A DNA stretch of 61,566 nt from contig DASWNX010000044.1 in assembly GCA_036399055.1 (NCBI GenBank), forward strand, positions 1 to 61,566. Reading direction: 5' to 3'. This document shows positions 53,635 to 61,566 of this stretch, piece after piece. Position 1 is the stretch's first letter. Each line of letters opens with the position of its first letter. The position numbers and the translations under genes are program-made. The notes below the pieces were generated by a model. It did not search any database. It was not told the origin of the DNA and was given only the letters and a program-made list of their open reading frames with translations. The DNA is from Jatrophihabitans sp. (lineage in GTDB: Bacteria > Actinomycetota > Actinomycetes > Mycobacteriales > Jatrophihabitantaceae).

Positions 53635-54228
53635 TCAGCGGGACTGCAGCGCGTCCAGCGCGACTGCCATCGCCGCCGCCACGCGGCCGTCGACCCGACC
53701 ACCCGGGACGGTGACCTCGTACCGGTCCCGCAGCGAGCGCTTGCGCACCGAGGAGAGGACGACGCTGCCCTGCGCGTCGGTGAAGTCGAAGTGGAAGAGG
53801 AACGGCGACGGCAGGTCGCCGACGAAGGGCAGGGACTCCCACAGGCGCCGGGCGATGGCGACGCCCTGGTTGCGCTCGGTCCCGCTGGCCACGCCTGCCG
53901 CCGAGGTGAGCTCCCACGAAGACCGCAGCAGGGACTTGGCGAACTCCTTACGGAAGCTGCCGATCGGCTGACCTCCGGCGTCCAGCACGTCGTACGTGGC
54001 GGCCAGGTCGATCCGCTTGCGCGCCTTGAAGCTGAACACCGGCACCGAGCGCTGCTCGTCGGCGTAGAACGTGACCTGCTCCTTGAACGCCATCCGCTTC
54101 TGCTGCGCGACGGCCAGCACCTCGCCCTCGGAGCCGTCCGGCAGGGCGGCACGGATCTCGTAGCGGTTCACCATCATGGTGATCTTCTGCTTGACGAAGA
54201 AGTGGTCGACGTTCGCGAGATTGTTCAT
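53635..54228 (-). CDS. LURP-one-related (tubby-like) protein
   Basis: A 197-residue cytoplasmic protein with the LURP1/tubby-C-like beta-barrel signature: NHFFVKQKITMMVNRYEI-like start (DHFFVKQKITMMVNRYEI), FSFKARKRIDLAATYDVLDA, GGQPIGSFRKEFAKSLLRSS. Bacterial members are of unknown function; the fold can bind phospholipids or nucleotides. The ATG at 54228 (MNNLANVD) is clear. It converges tail-to-tail with the aldose epimerase gene, 6 bases apart. Confidence 0.88.
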   Translation of the reverse strand: MNNLANVDHFFVKQKITMMVNRYEIRAALPDGSEGEVLAVAQQKRMAFKEQVTFYADEQRSVPVFSFKARKRIDLAATYDVLDAGGQPIGSFRKEFAKSLLRSSWELTSAAGVASGTERNQGVAIARRLWESLPFVGDLPSPFLFHFDFTDAQGSVVLSSVRKRSLRDRYEVTVPGGRVDGRVAAAMAVALDALQSR

Positions 54229-54454
54229 GGTTGCTCCGACGTCTGGGTCAGGGGTTGGGTTCCCCGGAGTCTTCCACGGAGTCGAGGGTCAGGGGCTCAA
54301 CGGTGGACAGCGGCAGCGGCTCCACCTCGGACCGTCGCTCTCGGTGACAGTTCGTCCCGCTCCGTCGGCGTTGGCCCCGATTCGTTGACATGGGCAGTTT
54401 CTGCCAGCAGGATCACGTGTTAATTGATTGTTAGATGGACTGAAGGGCTTCGTC

Positions 54455-56098
54455 ATGGCGAGATCGTCGATCGGAAACCTGGTACGGCGACTGGCCGCGG
54501 AGCACCGTGCCGCCGATGAGCTCGGGGTGACACCGCAGGCCATCCAGACGATGGGCCCGGACAAGGTAGGGCTGGAACTAAGCCGCCGTCAGCTGCTCGG
54601 TGGCGCTGTCGCCGCGGCCGGCGTGGTGGCGCTAGGGCAGGTTCCGCTCGCCCAGCGCGCGGGCGCCGCGGGCGCCCCGCGGATCGCCGTGATCGGCGCG
54701 GGGATCAGCGGCCTGGCGGCCGCGCTGAGAATGCAGGACTCCGGATTGGCCTGCACGGTCTACGAGGCCAACACCCGGCTCGGCGGCCGGATCTACTCCG
54801 ACACTGCCAACTGGGCGTCGGGGCAGGTGTCGGAGTGGGGTGGCGAGATGATCGACACCGGCCACAAGGCAGTCCAGGCGCTCGCCCGGCGGTTCAACCT
54901 GACGCTGGACGACCTCGTCCAGGCCGAGCCCCAACAAGCCGAGCAGACCTTCTACTTCTTCGGGCAGTACTACCTGTACAGCCAGGCAAGCTCGGACTTC
55001 CAGGTCGTGCACCAGAACATCCAGAACGACATGAAGACCTTCACCTGGCCGGTCACCTGGAACAACCCGCAGCCCGGCGGTGGCACCACGCTGTCAAACA
55101 TGAGCGCCTACGACTGGATCGAGAGCCGGGTGCCGGGCGGGCATTCCTCGCCGATGGGCGCTCTGCTCGACGTGGCCTACAACGAGGAGTACGGCGGCCA
55201 GACCACCGACCAGACCGCGCTCAACATCCTCGGCCTGCTGGCCTACCAGCCCAGCCCGGGCAATTTCAGCATCTTCGGCCTCTCCGACGAGCGCTACCAC
55301 ATCCGTGGCGGCAACGACCAGTTGCCGAAGGCGATGGCGGCCGCGCTGCCCAAGGGCTCGGTCAATCTCAACTGGAAGCTCACCGCGCTCGCCGCGAACC
55401 CCAACGGCACCCAGACGTTGACCTTCACGGCCAACGGCAGGACCCAGACGGTGACGGCCGACCACACCATCCTGGCGGTGCCGCTGGGCGTGCTGAAGCG
55501 ACTCGACTTCACCAGGGCGGGCTTCGACACCCGCAAGAAGGGCCAGATCGCCAACATGCGGATGGGCCATGACTGCAAGTTGCACCTGCAGTTCGGCGCC
55601 CGGGTGTGGAACAGTCCCGGCGCCTGGCCCGGCATCTCCTCGGGGGAGTCCTACAGCGACACCGGCACCATGAACACCTGGGAGGCGACGCGTGCCCAGG
55701 CCGGCGCCGAAGGGATCCTGGTGGACTACACCGGTGGCGACATCGCCGCGGCGCTCAACCCGTCGATGCCGTTCAGCAACCAGGCCAACCCCTACGTGGT
55801 GACCTCGGCGAGGAAGTTCCTGAGCGAGATCGAGCCGGTCTTTCCCGGGCTGGGAACCAAGTGGAACGGCCGGGCGACCCTGGCGGCCTGGCACGTCAAC
55901 CCGTACTCCTACGGCGCCTACTCCTACTACCCGACCGGCTACTGCCAGAACTACGCCGGCTACGAGGCGGTGCGGCAGGGCAACGTGCACTTCGCCGGTG
56001 AGCACTGCTCGATCGATTACCAGGGCTACATGGAAGGCGGCGCCCTCGAGGGCCAGCGCGCCGGCGCCGAGGTGCTGGGCGACTACGGCCTGAGATAG
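54455..56098 (+). CDS. Exported FAD-dependent flavin monoamine oxidase
   Basis: A 547-residue amine oxidase, probably acting on polyamines or amino acids outside the membrane. The N-terminus carries a twin-arginine signal (SRRQLLGGAVAAAGVVAL, R44-R45) after an unusually long 43-residue lead. The FAD site is VIGAGISGLAAALRM (80 onward), with EANTRLGGRIYS; the C-terminal flavin/active-site block is GNVHFAGEHCSIDYQGYMEG. The ATG at 54455 (MARSSIGNLV) has gaaggg about eight bases upstream. It converges with a potABCD-type polyamine transporter operon, supporting a polyamine substrate. Confidence 0.9.
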   Translation: MARSSIGNLVRRLAAEHRAADELGVTPQAIQTMGPDKVGLELSRRQLLGGAVAAAGVVALGQVPLAQRAGAAGAPRIAVIGAGISGLAAALRMQDSGLACTVYEANTRLGGRIYSDTANWASGQVSEWGGEMIDTGHKAVQALARRFNLTLDDLVQAEPQQAEQTFYFFGQYYLYSQASSDFQVVHQNIQNDMKTFTWPVTWNNPQPGGGTTLSNMSAYDWIESRVPGGHSSPMGALLDVAYNEEYGGQTTDQTALNILGLLAYQPSPGNFSIFGLSDERYHIRGGNDQLPKAMAAALPKGSVNLNWKLTALAANPNGTQTLTFTANGRTQTVTADHTILAVPLGVLKRLDFTRAGFDTRKKGQIANMRMGHDCKLHLQFGARVWNSPGAWPGISSGESYSDTGTMNTWEATRAQAGAEGILVDYTGGDIAAALNPSMPFSNQANPYVVTSARKFLSEIEPVFPGLGTKWNGRATLAAWHVNPYSYGAYSYYPTGYCQNYAGYEAVRQGNVHFAGEHCSIDYQGYMEGGALEGQRAGAEVLGDYGLR

Positions 56099-56109
56099 CG
56101 GGCCTCGCT

Positions 56110-56922
56110 CTAGAACCGACTGGACGCCGCGTCGTCCCCGAGCCGCTGCGCCAACCACACCGGCAGCACGGCGAAGCCGATGAGCACGGCGGCGACGACG
56201 TTGACCACCGGCGCCTGATTGGGCCGGAACAAGTTGCCGAAGATCCACAGCGGCAGCGTCTGGACCGCGGGGCCTGAGGTGAAGGTGGTGACGACGACCT
56301 CGTCGAAGCTGAGGCCGAACGCCAGCAGCGCACCGGCCAGCAGCGCGCCCCGCAACGAGGGAAACGTGACCAGCCGGAAGGTCTGCCAGCCGGTGGCGCC
56401 GAGGTCAGCTGAAGCCTCCTCGAGCGACCCGCTCATCCGTCGCAGCCGGGCCTGGACGTTGTTGTAGACCACGACGATGCAGAAGGTCGCATGGCCGATG
56501 ATCACCGTGGTCAGGCCGAAGCCGATTCCCAGCGGATCCAGCACGTTGGTGAACGCCGCGTTGAGCGCCAGGCCTGTGACGATGCCCGGCAGCGCGATCG
56601 GCAGCACCACCAGGAAGCTGATCGTGGAACGGCCGAAGAAGTCGAAGCGCTGCACCGCGAACGCCGCCATCGTGCCGAGCACCAGTGCCACCGCCGTCGC
56701 GCCCAGGCCGGCCCGGACCGAGTTGCCGAGCGCGTGCAGGGCTCCCTCGCTGTGCGCCGCCGCGCTCCACCACTTCAGGGTGAGACCGGTGGGCGGGAAG
56801 GAGAAGGTCCGCGAGGAGTTGAAGGCGTTGAGCACGATCAGGATCAGCGGGACGTAGAGAAAGGCCAGTCCCAGAAAAGTGAGCGCCGCAAGCGCGCGGC
56901 GCACCCGGTTCGACAGGTGCAT
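56110..56922 (-). CDS. potC: Polyamine-type ABC transporter permease PotC-like
   Basis: A 270-residue membrane subunit with six helices and the binding-protein-dependent transport EAA loop SLEEASADLGATGWQTFRLV. The conserved early RALAALTFLGLAFLYVPLI is typical of PotC/YdcV. Its ATG overlaps the PotB stop by one base, so it is the last gene of the operon; gene order is potA-potD-potB-potC. Specificity for spermidine, putrescine or a related cationic compound is inferred. Confidence 0.9.
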   Translation of the reverse strand: MHLSNRVRRALAALTFLGLAFLYVPLILIVLNAFNSSRTFSFPPTGLTLKWWSAAAHSEGALHALGNSVRAGLGATAVALVLGTMAAFAVQRFDFFGRSTISFLVVLPIALPGIVTGLALNAAFTNVLDPLGIGFGLTTVIIGHATFCIVVVYNNVQARLRRMSGSLEEASADLGATGWQTFRLVTFPSLRGALLAGALLAFGLSFDEVVVTTFTSGPAVQTLPLWIFGNLFRPNQAPVVNVVAAVLIGFAVLPVWLAQRLGDDAASSRF

Positions 56923-57812
56923 CAGACGTTCTCCAGGGCGCCGGTCCGGCGCATCAGCAGCAGGTACACGACGATCGCGACCAGGGGCACGGTGGACAGC
57001 GCAGCGGCCAGTGGCTGGTTGTTGGCCGTGACCAGCTGGCCGTAGATCACGTTCGCCAGCAACTGGGTCTTGCCCCCGACGATGCCGACCGCGATGTAGT
57101 CGCCCAGGGTGAGGGAGAACGTGAAGATGGAGCCCGCCGCGAGGGCCGGGAAGACCATCGGGATTATGACCGAGCGCAGGGTGCGCCCGGCGCCGGCGCC
57201 GAGGTCAGCGCTGGCTTCGAACAGTGATCGCGGCACCCGCTCGAAACCGGCGAAGACCGGGATCACCATGTAGGGCAGCCAGAGATAGGCCAGCGTGATG
57301 ACGGTGGCCGTGAGGCCGTAGCCCGGGGTGTGGCCACCGGTCAGCCAGCTCACCGGGCCGTTGGGCGCCAGCAGGCTGCGCCAGGCGTAGGCCTTGACCA
57401 GGTAGCTCGCCCACAGCGGAGTCAGCACGGCTACCAGCAACGCCTTGCGCAGCCGTGGGCCTGCCAGCTTGCTCATGTAGAAGGCCATGGGAAAGGCGAT
57501 GAGGCCGTCGATGAGCGTGACGAGGAGCGCGACCATGACAGTCCGCAGCGTCACGCTCCGGTACAGGGACTGGGTGTAGACCTCACGCAGGTTGTCGATG
57601 CTGTAGGTCTGGGTGATGTTGCCGGTGAAGAAGTCGGTGCTCCACAGCGCGGACAGCAGCAGCACGGCGATCGAGCCGAAGTAGGCCAGGACGAGCCACA
57701 GCATCGGGGCGCCGAGCAGCATCGCCAGCCTGGTCTTGCGCTTGGTCGCGAAGAAGGCTGACACCGCTCCCCGCCGGTCATGCGGTGCGGGCATGACCGG
57801 CGGGCGCGACAT
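56922..57812 (-). CDS. potB: Polyamine-type ABC transporter permease PotB-like
   Basis: A 296-residue membrane subunit: an N-terminal helix with AMLLGAPMLWLVLAYFGS, and five more helices. The EAA loop is SLFEASADLGAGAGRTLRSV, and the end is LLLMRRTGALENV. The ATG at 57810-57812 is chosen because it overlaps the potD stop by one base (TGATG); a longer in-frame start would add about 26 residues. The PotB/PotC pair forms the channel. Confidence 0.9.
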   Translation of the reverse strand: MSRPPVMPAPHDRRGAVSAFFATKRKTRLAMLLGAPMLWLVLAYFGSIAVLLLSALWSTDFFTGNITQTYSIDNLREVYTQSLYRSVTLRTVMVALLVTLIDGLIAFPMAFYMSKLAGPRLRKALLVAVLTPLWASYLVKAYAWRSLLAPNGPVSWLTGGHTPGYGLTATVITLAYLWLPYMVIPVFAGFERVPRSLFEASADLGAGAGRTLRSVIIPMVFPALAAGSIFTFSLTLGDYIAVGIVGGKTQLLANVIYGQLVTANNQPLAAALSTVPLVAIVVYLLLMRRTGALENV

Positions 57813-59020
57813 CAGCTCTTGATCTGCTGCCACTTGTCCACCCATTGCGCGTAGTCGGTGCAGTCGTCCTTTCCGCTGTTGTCGACGCACTGCTTCTGTG
57901 GGGTGGTCCAGTAGTGGATCTTCGCCGCGTACGCCGCGTCGAGGGCGTGGTAGGTGTCGCAGAACGCCTTGTCACTGGTGTGCTGGCAGGCCAGCGTCTG
58001 GGCCGGCGCCTCACCGAAGTACTCCGCGACCTCGGCGTTGGCCTGCGGCGAGACGATGTAGTTCATCCACTGGTACATGCAGTTGGGGTGCTTGGCCTTC
58101 GAGGAGATCATCCAGGTGTCAGACCAACCGGTGGCGCCCTCCTTCGGCAGCACGGTCTGAACCTTGGTCTTGCCATCGGCGTTGATGGTGTTCGCGATCA
58201 CCTGCCAGGTGGTTCCCACCACCGAGGTGCCGGACTCGAAGGCCTGCACCTCCTTGGTGTAGTCGGCCCAGTACTCGCCGACGTTGGCCTTCTGCTGCTT
58301 CAGCAAGGTCACGGCCGCATCCAGCTGGGCAGAGGTCAGCGCGTAGGGATCCTTGATGCCGAGCGAGGGCTGGGTGGCCATCAGGTACAGCGCCGCGTCG
58401 GCGATGTAGATGGGGGAGTCATAGGCGGTCACCTTGCCCTGGTACTTGCCCGAGTCGCCGAAGACAGCGGCCCAGGAGTCCAGCGCGCCGGTCACCTTGG
58501 TCGGGTTCCACATCAGCAGGTTGGCGCCCCAGCCGTGCGGGATTCCGTACATCTGGCCACCGACGGAGTTCCAGTTGCCGTTCTTGAGGAAGCTGGAGAC
58601 GGTCGCGTAGTTGGACACCAGCGAGGTGTTCACCGGCGCCGCGTCACCGCCGTAGATCAGCCGCAGGGTGGCGTCACCGGAAGCCGAAACCCCGTCGTAC
58701 TGGCCGGTCTTCATCAGCTGCACCATCTCATCGGAGGTGTTGCCGACCTTGGCGTTGACCTTGCAGCCGGTCTGCTTCTCAAACGGGTGCACCCAGTCGA
58801 CCTTGGGATCGTTGGCCCCGTTCTCGGCGTACCCGGCCCAGACGACGATGTTGAGCGTGCCTTCGCCGTCGCCGACCGAGGTCGCCATCGGGACTTTGGG
58901 AGGCTCCTGGCCCTTGGCGCCCGGGCTCGCGGTCTTGCTAGAACCGCCGCAGGCCGCCAGGACCGCGCCAGCGGCCAGCACGGCAAGATATCTCCGGCTG
59001 TTTCGGATCAAGCTTGTCAT
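57812..59020 (-). CDS. potD: Polyamine-type ABC transporter substrate-binding lipoprotein PotD-like
   Basis: A 402-residue extracellular solute-binding lipoprotein; lipobox LAAC at about residues 21-24 after a short basic signal (MTSLIRNSRRYLAVLAAGAV). Key parts: NIVVWAGYAENG, FEKQTGCKVNAKVGNTSDEM, YGIPHGWGANLLMWNP, and GATGWSDTWMIS. It has several cysteines in the C-terminal third (LACQHTSDKAFCDTY, KQCVDNSGKDDCTDY), more than E. coli PotD, suggesting disulfides. It follows potA after about 50 bases. Confidence 0.9.
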   Translation of the reverse strand: MTSLIRNSRRYLAVLAAGAVLAACGGSSKTASPGAKGQEPPKVPMATSVGDGEGTLNIVVWAGYAENGANDPKVDWVHPFEKQTGCKVNAKVGNTSDEMVQLMKTGQYDGVSASGDATLRLIYGGDAAPVNTSLVSNYATVSSFLKNGNWNSVGGQMYGIPHGWGANLLMWNPTKVTGALDSWAAVFGDSGKYQGKVTAYDSPIYIADAALYLMATQPSLGIKDPYALTSAQLDAAVTLLKQQKANVGEYWADYTKEVQAFESGTSVVGTTWQVIANTINADGKTKVQTVLPKEGATGWSDTWMISSKAKHPNCMYQWMNYIVSPQANAEVAEYFGEAPAQTLACQHTSDKAFCDTYHALDAAYAAKIHYWTTPQKQCVDNSGKDDCTDYAQWVDKWQQIKS

Positions 59021-59071
59021 CGATGTTCCTCTCCTCGGTGTGCGCGGCCCGCTTGGCCAAGCCGGCAGGCA

Positions 59072-60148
59072 TCAGGGTTCGATCACGCTCACCGCGGCGC
59101 GGTCCCAGCACAGCACCACGGGATCGCCGCGGTGCACGTCCACCGCCGGCTCGGCGCTGTTGAGGACGACCGCGGCAAGGGTGAGACCGTGCGCCGCGTC
59201 CACCACGATCCGGGTCTCAGCTCCGGCGTAGACGACCTCTCGTACCCTCGCCTGGACCACCACGTCATTCGCTGCGGTCGGACTGCCCTGACGCAGCACC
59301 CTGATCCTCTCGGGCCGGATCGAGCAGGTGCCGCCGTGGCCGAGCAGCGCCTGCGCCGCCTCGCCGCGCACCAGGTTGGAGGTTCCGACGAATTCGGCGA
59401 CGAACGGCGTGGCCGGTGACTGGTACACCTGCTGAGCGCTGCCCAACTGCTCGATCCGCCCGTCCCGGAAGACCGCCAGCCGGTCGCACAAGGTGAGTGC
59501 CTCGTCCTGGTCATGGGTGACGAAGACGAAGGTGATGCCGACCTCGCGCTGGATCGCCTTCAGCTCCAGCTGCATCTGCTCGCGCAACTTCAGGTCCAGA
59601 GCGCCCAGCGGCTCGTCCAGCAACAGCACCCGGGGCCGGTTCACCAGAGCACGGGCCAGCGCGACCCGCTGGCGCTGGCCGCCGGAGAGCTGGTGGGGCT
59701 GCCGAGCGCCCAAGCCCGTCAGCTGCACCATCTCCAGCGCCTGGCCGACCCGCTTGAGCCGCTCGGCCTTGGGCACTCGATGCACCCGCAGGCCGTAGCC
59801 GACGTTCTGCTCCACGCTCATGTGCGGAAAGAGCGCGTAATCCTGGAAGACTGTGTTGACGTCGCGGCGAAAGGGCGGCAGCCGGGTCGCGTCGACGCCG
59901 CCCAGGACGATGGTTCCGGCCGTCGGGGTCTCGAACCCGGCGATCATGCGCAGCACGGTCGTCTTACCCGACCCCGACGGGCCGAGCATCGCGAAGAACT
60001 CGCCGTCGGCGATGTCGAGGTCCAGGTCGTTCACGGCCACGACCGATCCGAAGGTCTTGCGTAGTCCGCGCAGCCGGATCGCCGGCTCGGCGTCGGAGGA
60101 GTCGGGCGCCGTCGCCGAGGTGTCAGCGGAGAGGAGCCCACCAGCCAT
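59072..60148 (-). CDS. potA: Polyamine-type ABC transporter ATP-binding protein PotA-like
   Basis: A 358-residue ATPase driving uptake: Walker A GPSGSGKT, signature LSGGQRQRVALARAL, Walker B LLLDEPLGALD, H-loop VFVTHDQDEAL, and a C-terminal TOBE regulatory domain. I use the ATG at 60146-60148 (MAGGLLSADTSATAP), preceded by ggagg eight bases upstream, rather than the GTG nine codons earlier. First gene of the operon; a 7-bp-stem dyad lies upstream. Confidence 0.93.
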   Translation of the reverse strand: MAGGLLSADTSATAPDSSDAEPAIRLRGLRKTFGSVVAVNDLDLDIADGEFFAMLGPSGSGKTTVLRMIAGFETPTAGTIVLGGVDATRLPPFRRDVNTVFQDYALFPHMSVEQNVGYGLRVHRVPKAERLKRVGQALEMVQLTGLGARQPHQLSGGQRQRVALARALVNRPRVLLLDEPLGALDLKLREQMQLELKAIQREVGITFVFVTHDQDEALTLCDRLAVFRDGRIEQLGSAQQVYQSPATPFVAEFVGTSNLVRGEAAQALLGHGGTCSIRPERIRVLRQGSPTAANDVVVQARVREVVYAGAETRIVVDAAHGLTLAAVVLNSAEPAVDVHRGDPVVLCWDRAAVSVIEP

Positions 60149-60219
60149 CTTGGCGACCTCCGCACATGTGATCACGGCATTTGTCCCGCGGTGGCCTCAG
60201 GATGGTTGAGCCGGACCCC

Positions 60220-60237
60220 CGGGTCAAGCGACCCGGC
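60220..60237. promoter_or_regulatory. Inverted repeat upstream of potA
   Basis: Perfect ccgggtc-aagc-gacccgg dyad, about 70 bases before potA and 150 before the divergent secreted gene. It could be an operator for one or both genes, or the rest of a small hairpin. No hexamers fixed. Confidence 0.35.
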
Positions 60238-60389
60238 CGTGCGCATCGCAGTCAGGGGCGCGGGCTGGGCCGGCGAGTGTGGCAGCGGGGTGCTTGAGAA
60301 GTAGCCCGTTCAGCGGGGTTGCGCTGCGCACTCTAGGGTGCGACATGGTGCCGGTATTCGGGTACTTCGCCCCCTTGCGGAGGTTCTGT

Positions 60390-61566
60390 CATGCAGCAGG
60401 CTCGAATGCGGTTGTCCCGACGGGTTGCCACCCTGGGGGTGGCGGTGCTGACCGGCGCGGGCGCGCTGACCGCGGCCCCGCCGATCGGTGTGGCTCCGGC
60501 GCACGCGGCCGCCTCCTACCGGGTGCTCTTCGACGCCAGCCACGGTGAGACCGCCGGCAACGCCGACTGGATCGTCTCCACCGCCCAGCCCGATCCGCTG
60601 GCGCAGAACCCGAGCCCGACGTCGGAGACCTCGTGGACAGGGGCCATCTCGGCCTGGGGGGTGGCGCTGCAGAAGACCGGCCGGTACTCGATCAAGACCC
60701 TGCCCGTCGGCGGCCGGATCAGCTACGGCGACACCGCCAACGCCCAGGATCTGGCCAATTTCAACACCTTCGTGCTGCCCGAGCCGAACGTGGTGCTCAG
60801 CGCGGGTGAGAAGACCGCGATCATGACTTTCGTGCAGCGCGGCGGCGGGCTGCTGATGGTCTCTGACCACACCGCCAGCGACCGGAACAATGACGGCTGG
60901 GACTCGCCGAGGATCCTCAATGACCTGATGTCGAACAACTCGGTGGACTCCACCGACCCCTTCGGCTTTTCGATCGACCTGCTCAACATCGGCTCCGAGA
61001 ACCCGAACGTGATCGGCTCGGCGGCCGGCTCGGACCCGATCATCCGCGGGCCGTTCGGGACTGTGACCGGAACCATCATCCGCAACGGCACCACCGCCAC
61101 CCTCAAGCCCGCCGACAACGCCGGCGTCCGGGGAGAGATCTTTCGGACCGGGCACTCGGCCTCGGGGACCACCGGGGCCGCGGTGGCGACCTCGACCTTC
61201 GGAACCGGCCGGGTGATGTTCTGGGGTGACTCGTCCCCGGTCGACGACGGGACCGGCCAGTCCGGAAACACCCTGTTCAACGGCTGGGGCGATCCGGCCG
61301 CAACGAACGCGGCGATCGCGCTGAACGGCACCGAGTGGCTGTCGGGCGGCAGCGGCGTGGGCGGCGGCTGCTCCAGCCCCGGACAGAAGCTGGGCAACCC
61401 CGGCTTTGAGACCGGCACGGCCGCGCCCTGGTCGGCCTCGGCCGGAGTCATCGACAGCTCCACCGGCCAGCCGGCGCGCACCGGGTCGTGGAAGGCGTGG
61501 ATGAACGGCTACGGCGCCACCCACACCGACACCGTGTCCCAGTCGGTGACCATCCCGGCCGGCTGC
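60390..61566 (+). CDS. Secreted protein with ThuA-like/DUF4350-like region and carbohydrate-binding C-terminal module (truncated by window end)
   Basis: The frame runs open from the ATG at 60390 to the last base without a stop, at least 392 residues. A ribosome site gcggagg lies nine bases upstream. The signal peptide (MQQARMRLSRRVATLGVAVL, then an Ala-rich end APAHAA) precedes a globular region beginning SYRVLFDASHGETAGNADW and containing QRGGGLLMVSDHTASDRNND, reminiscent of glutamine-amidotransferase-like hydrolases. After a Gly/Ser linker a module starting LGNPGFETGTAAPWSASAGV and GYGATHTDTVSQSVTIPAG resembles the carbohydrate-binding modules attached to secreted actinobacterial proteases. 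Activity not identified; the C-terminus is beyond the window. Confidence 0.8.

Noticed and set aside
60310-61524. 404-codon minus-strand frame at the right end
   Set aside because: Antisense to the secreted protein starting at 60390, which has a ribosome site, signal peptide and recognisable modules.

Overview
The window is high-GC actinobacterial chromosome. Evidence includes a GroEL2-type chaperonin tail, a bacterial XPB helicase with its DUF-type partner, SepH, an HspR-type (HAIR) operator before lon, DUF2505/DUF2530/DUF3027 genes, many GTG starts and dense 4-base (ATGA/GTGA) gene overlaps. It encodes two futalosine-route menaquinone genes (mqnB, mqnD), which points away from mycobacteria and towards lineages such as Frankia/Jatrophihabitans/Nakamurella relatives; the genus cannot be fixed from sequence alone. 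The order XPB helicase - helicase-associated protein - CspB - lipoprotein - MFS - DUF3027 - MarR - SpoU/TrmH methylase - SepH - SerC - citrate synthase follows, from memory, the Mycobacterium tuberculosis Rv0861c-Rv0889c order, so most of the window is conserved backbone.

Layout. 1-1308 is the 3' part of groL, then a strong terminator and a repeat cluster. 1690-3747 is thyA with an FAD oxidoreductase. 3820-7111 holds DUF2505, a MerR regulator with an H1-like tail, and a deoR-galT operon. 7324-9957 is an A+T-richer island. 9949-17504 carries XPB, its partner, MOSC, cold-shock and secreted proteins. 17642-21349 is a fully overlapping MFS-lipoprotein-mqnB-mqnD operon. 21425-31374 has DUF3027, MmcQ/YjbR, a PabB-PabC fusion, a purine permease, a MarR-MFS-RNA methylase operon and a secreted gamma-glutamyltransferase. 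31442-34555 is a MazF-type toxin-antitoxin pair and lon. 34720-37866 is a NACHT NTPase with a multi-pass membrane C-terminus. 37910-44418 has a heterodimeric ABC exporter, sepH and serC. 45325-47880 is a restriction-modification pair abutting an HNH-endonuclease remnant. 47902-54228 is an aldonolactone oxidase, citrate synthase, pdxH, MFS, aldose epimerase and a LURP-one protein. 54455-60148 is an exported amine oxidase facing a potADBC-type polyamine transporter operon. 60390 onward is a secreted protein cut by the window edge.

Most interesting. The 7.37-9.96 kb island looks like a small integrated element that used the 3' end of the XPB helicase gene as its attachment site. A 30-bp perfect repeat (about 44 bp with two mismatches) flanks it, and the displaced original XPB C-terminal tail can still be read beyond the far repeat. 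Its cargo is an 11-nt-overlapping gene pair: an NrdR-like zinc-ribbon protein with what I read as two ATP-cone domains, and an HD-domain dGTPase-like hydrolase. ATP-cones sense ATP/dATP and dGTPases deplete dNTPs, so I infer a nucleotide-sensing dNTP-depletion (probably anti-phage) module. With the NACHT protein and the restriction-modification pair, the window shows three separate defence-like insertions in one conserved backbone.
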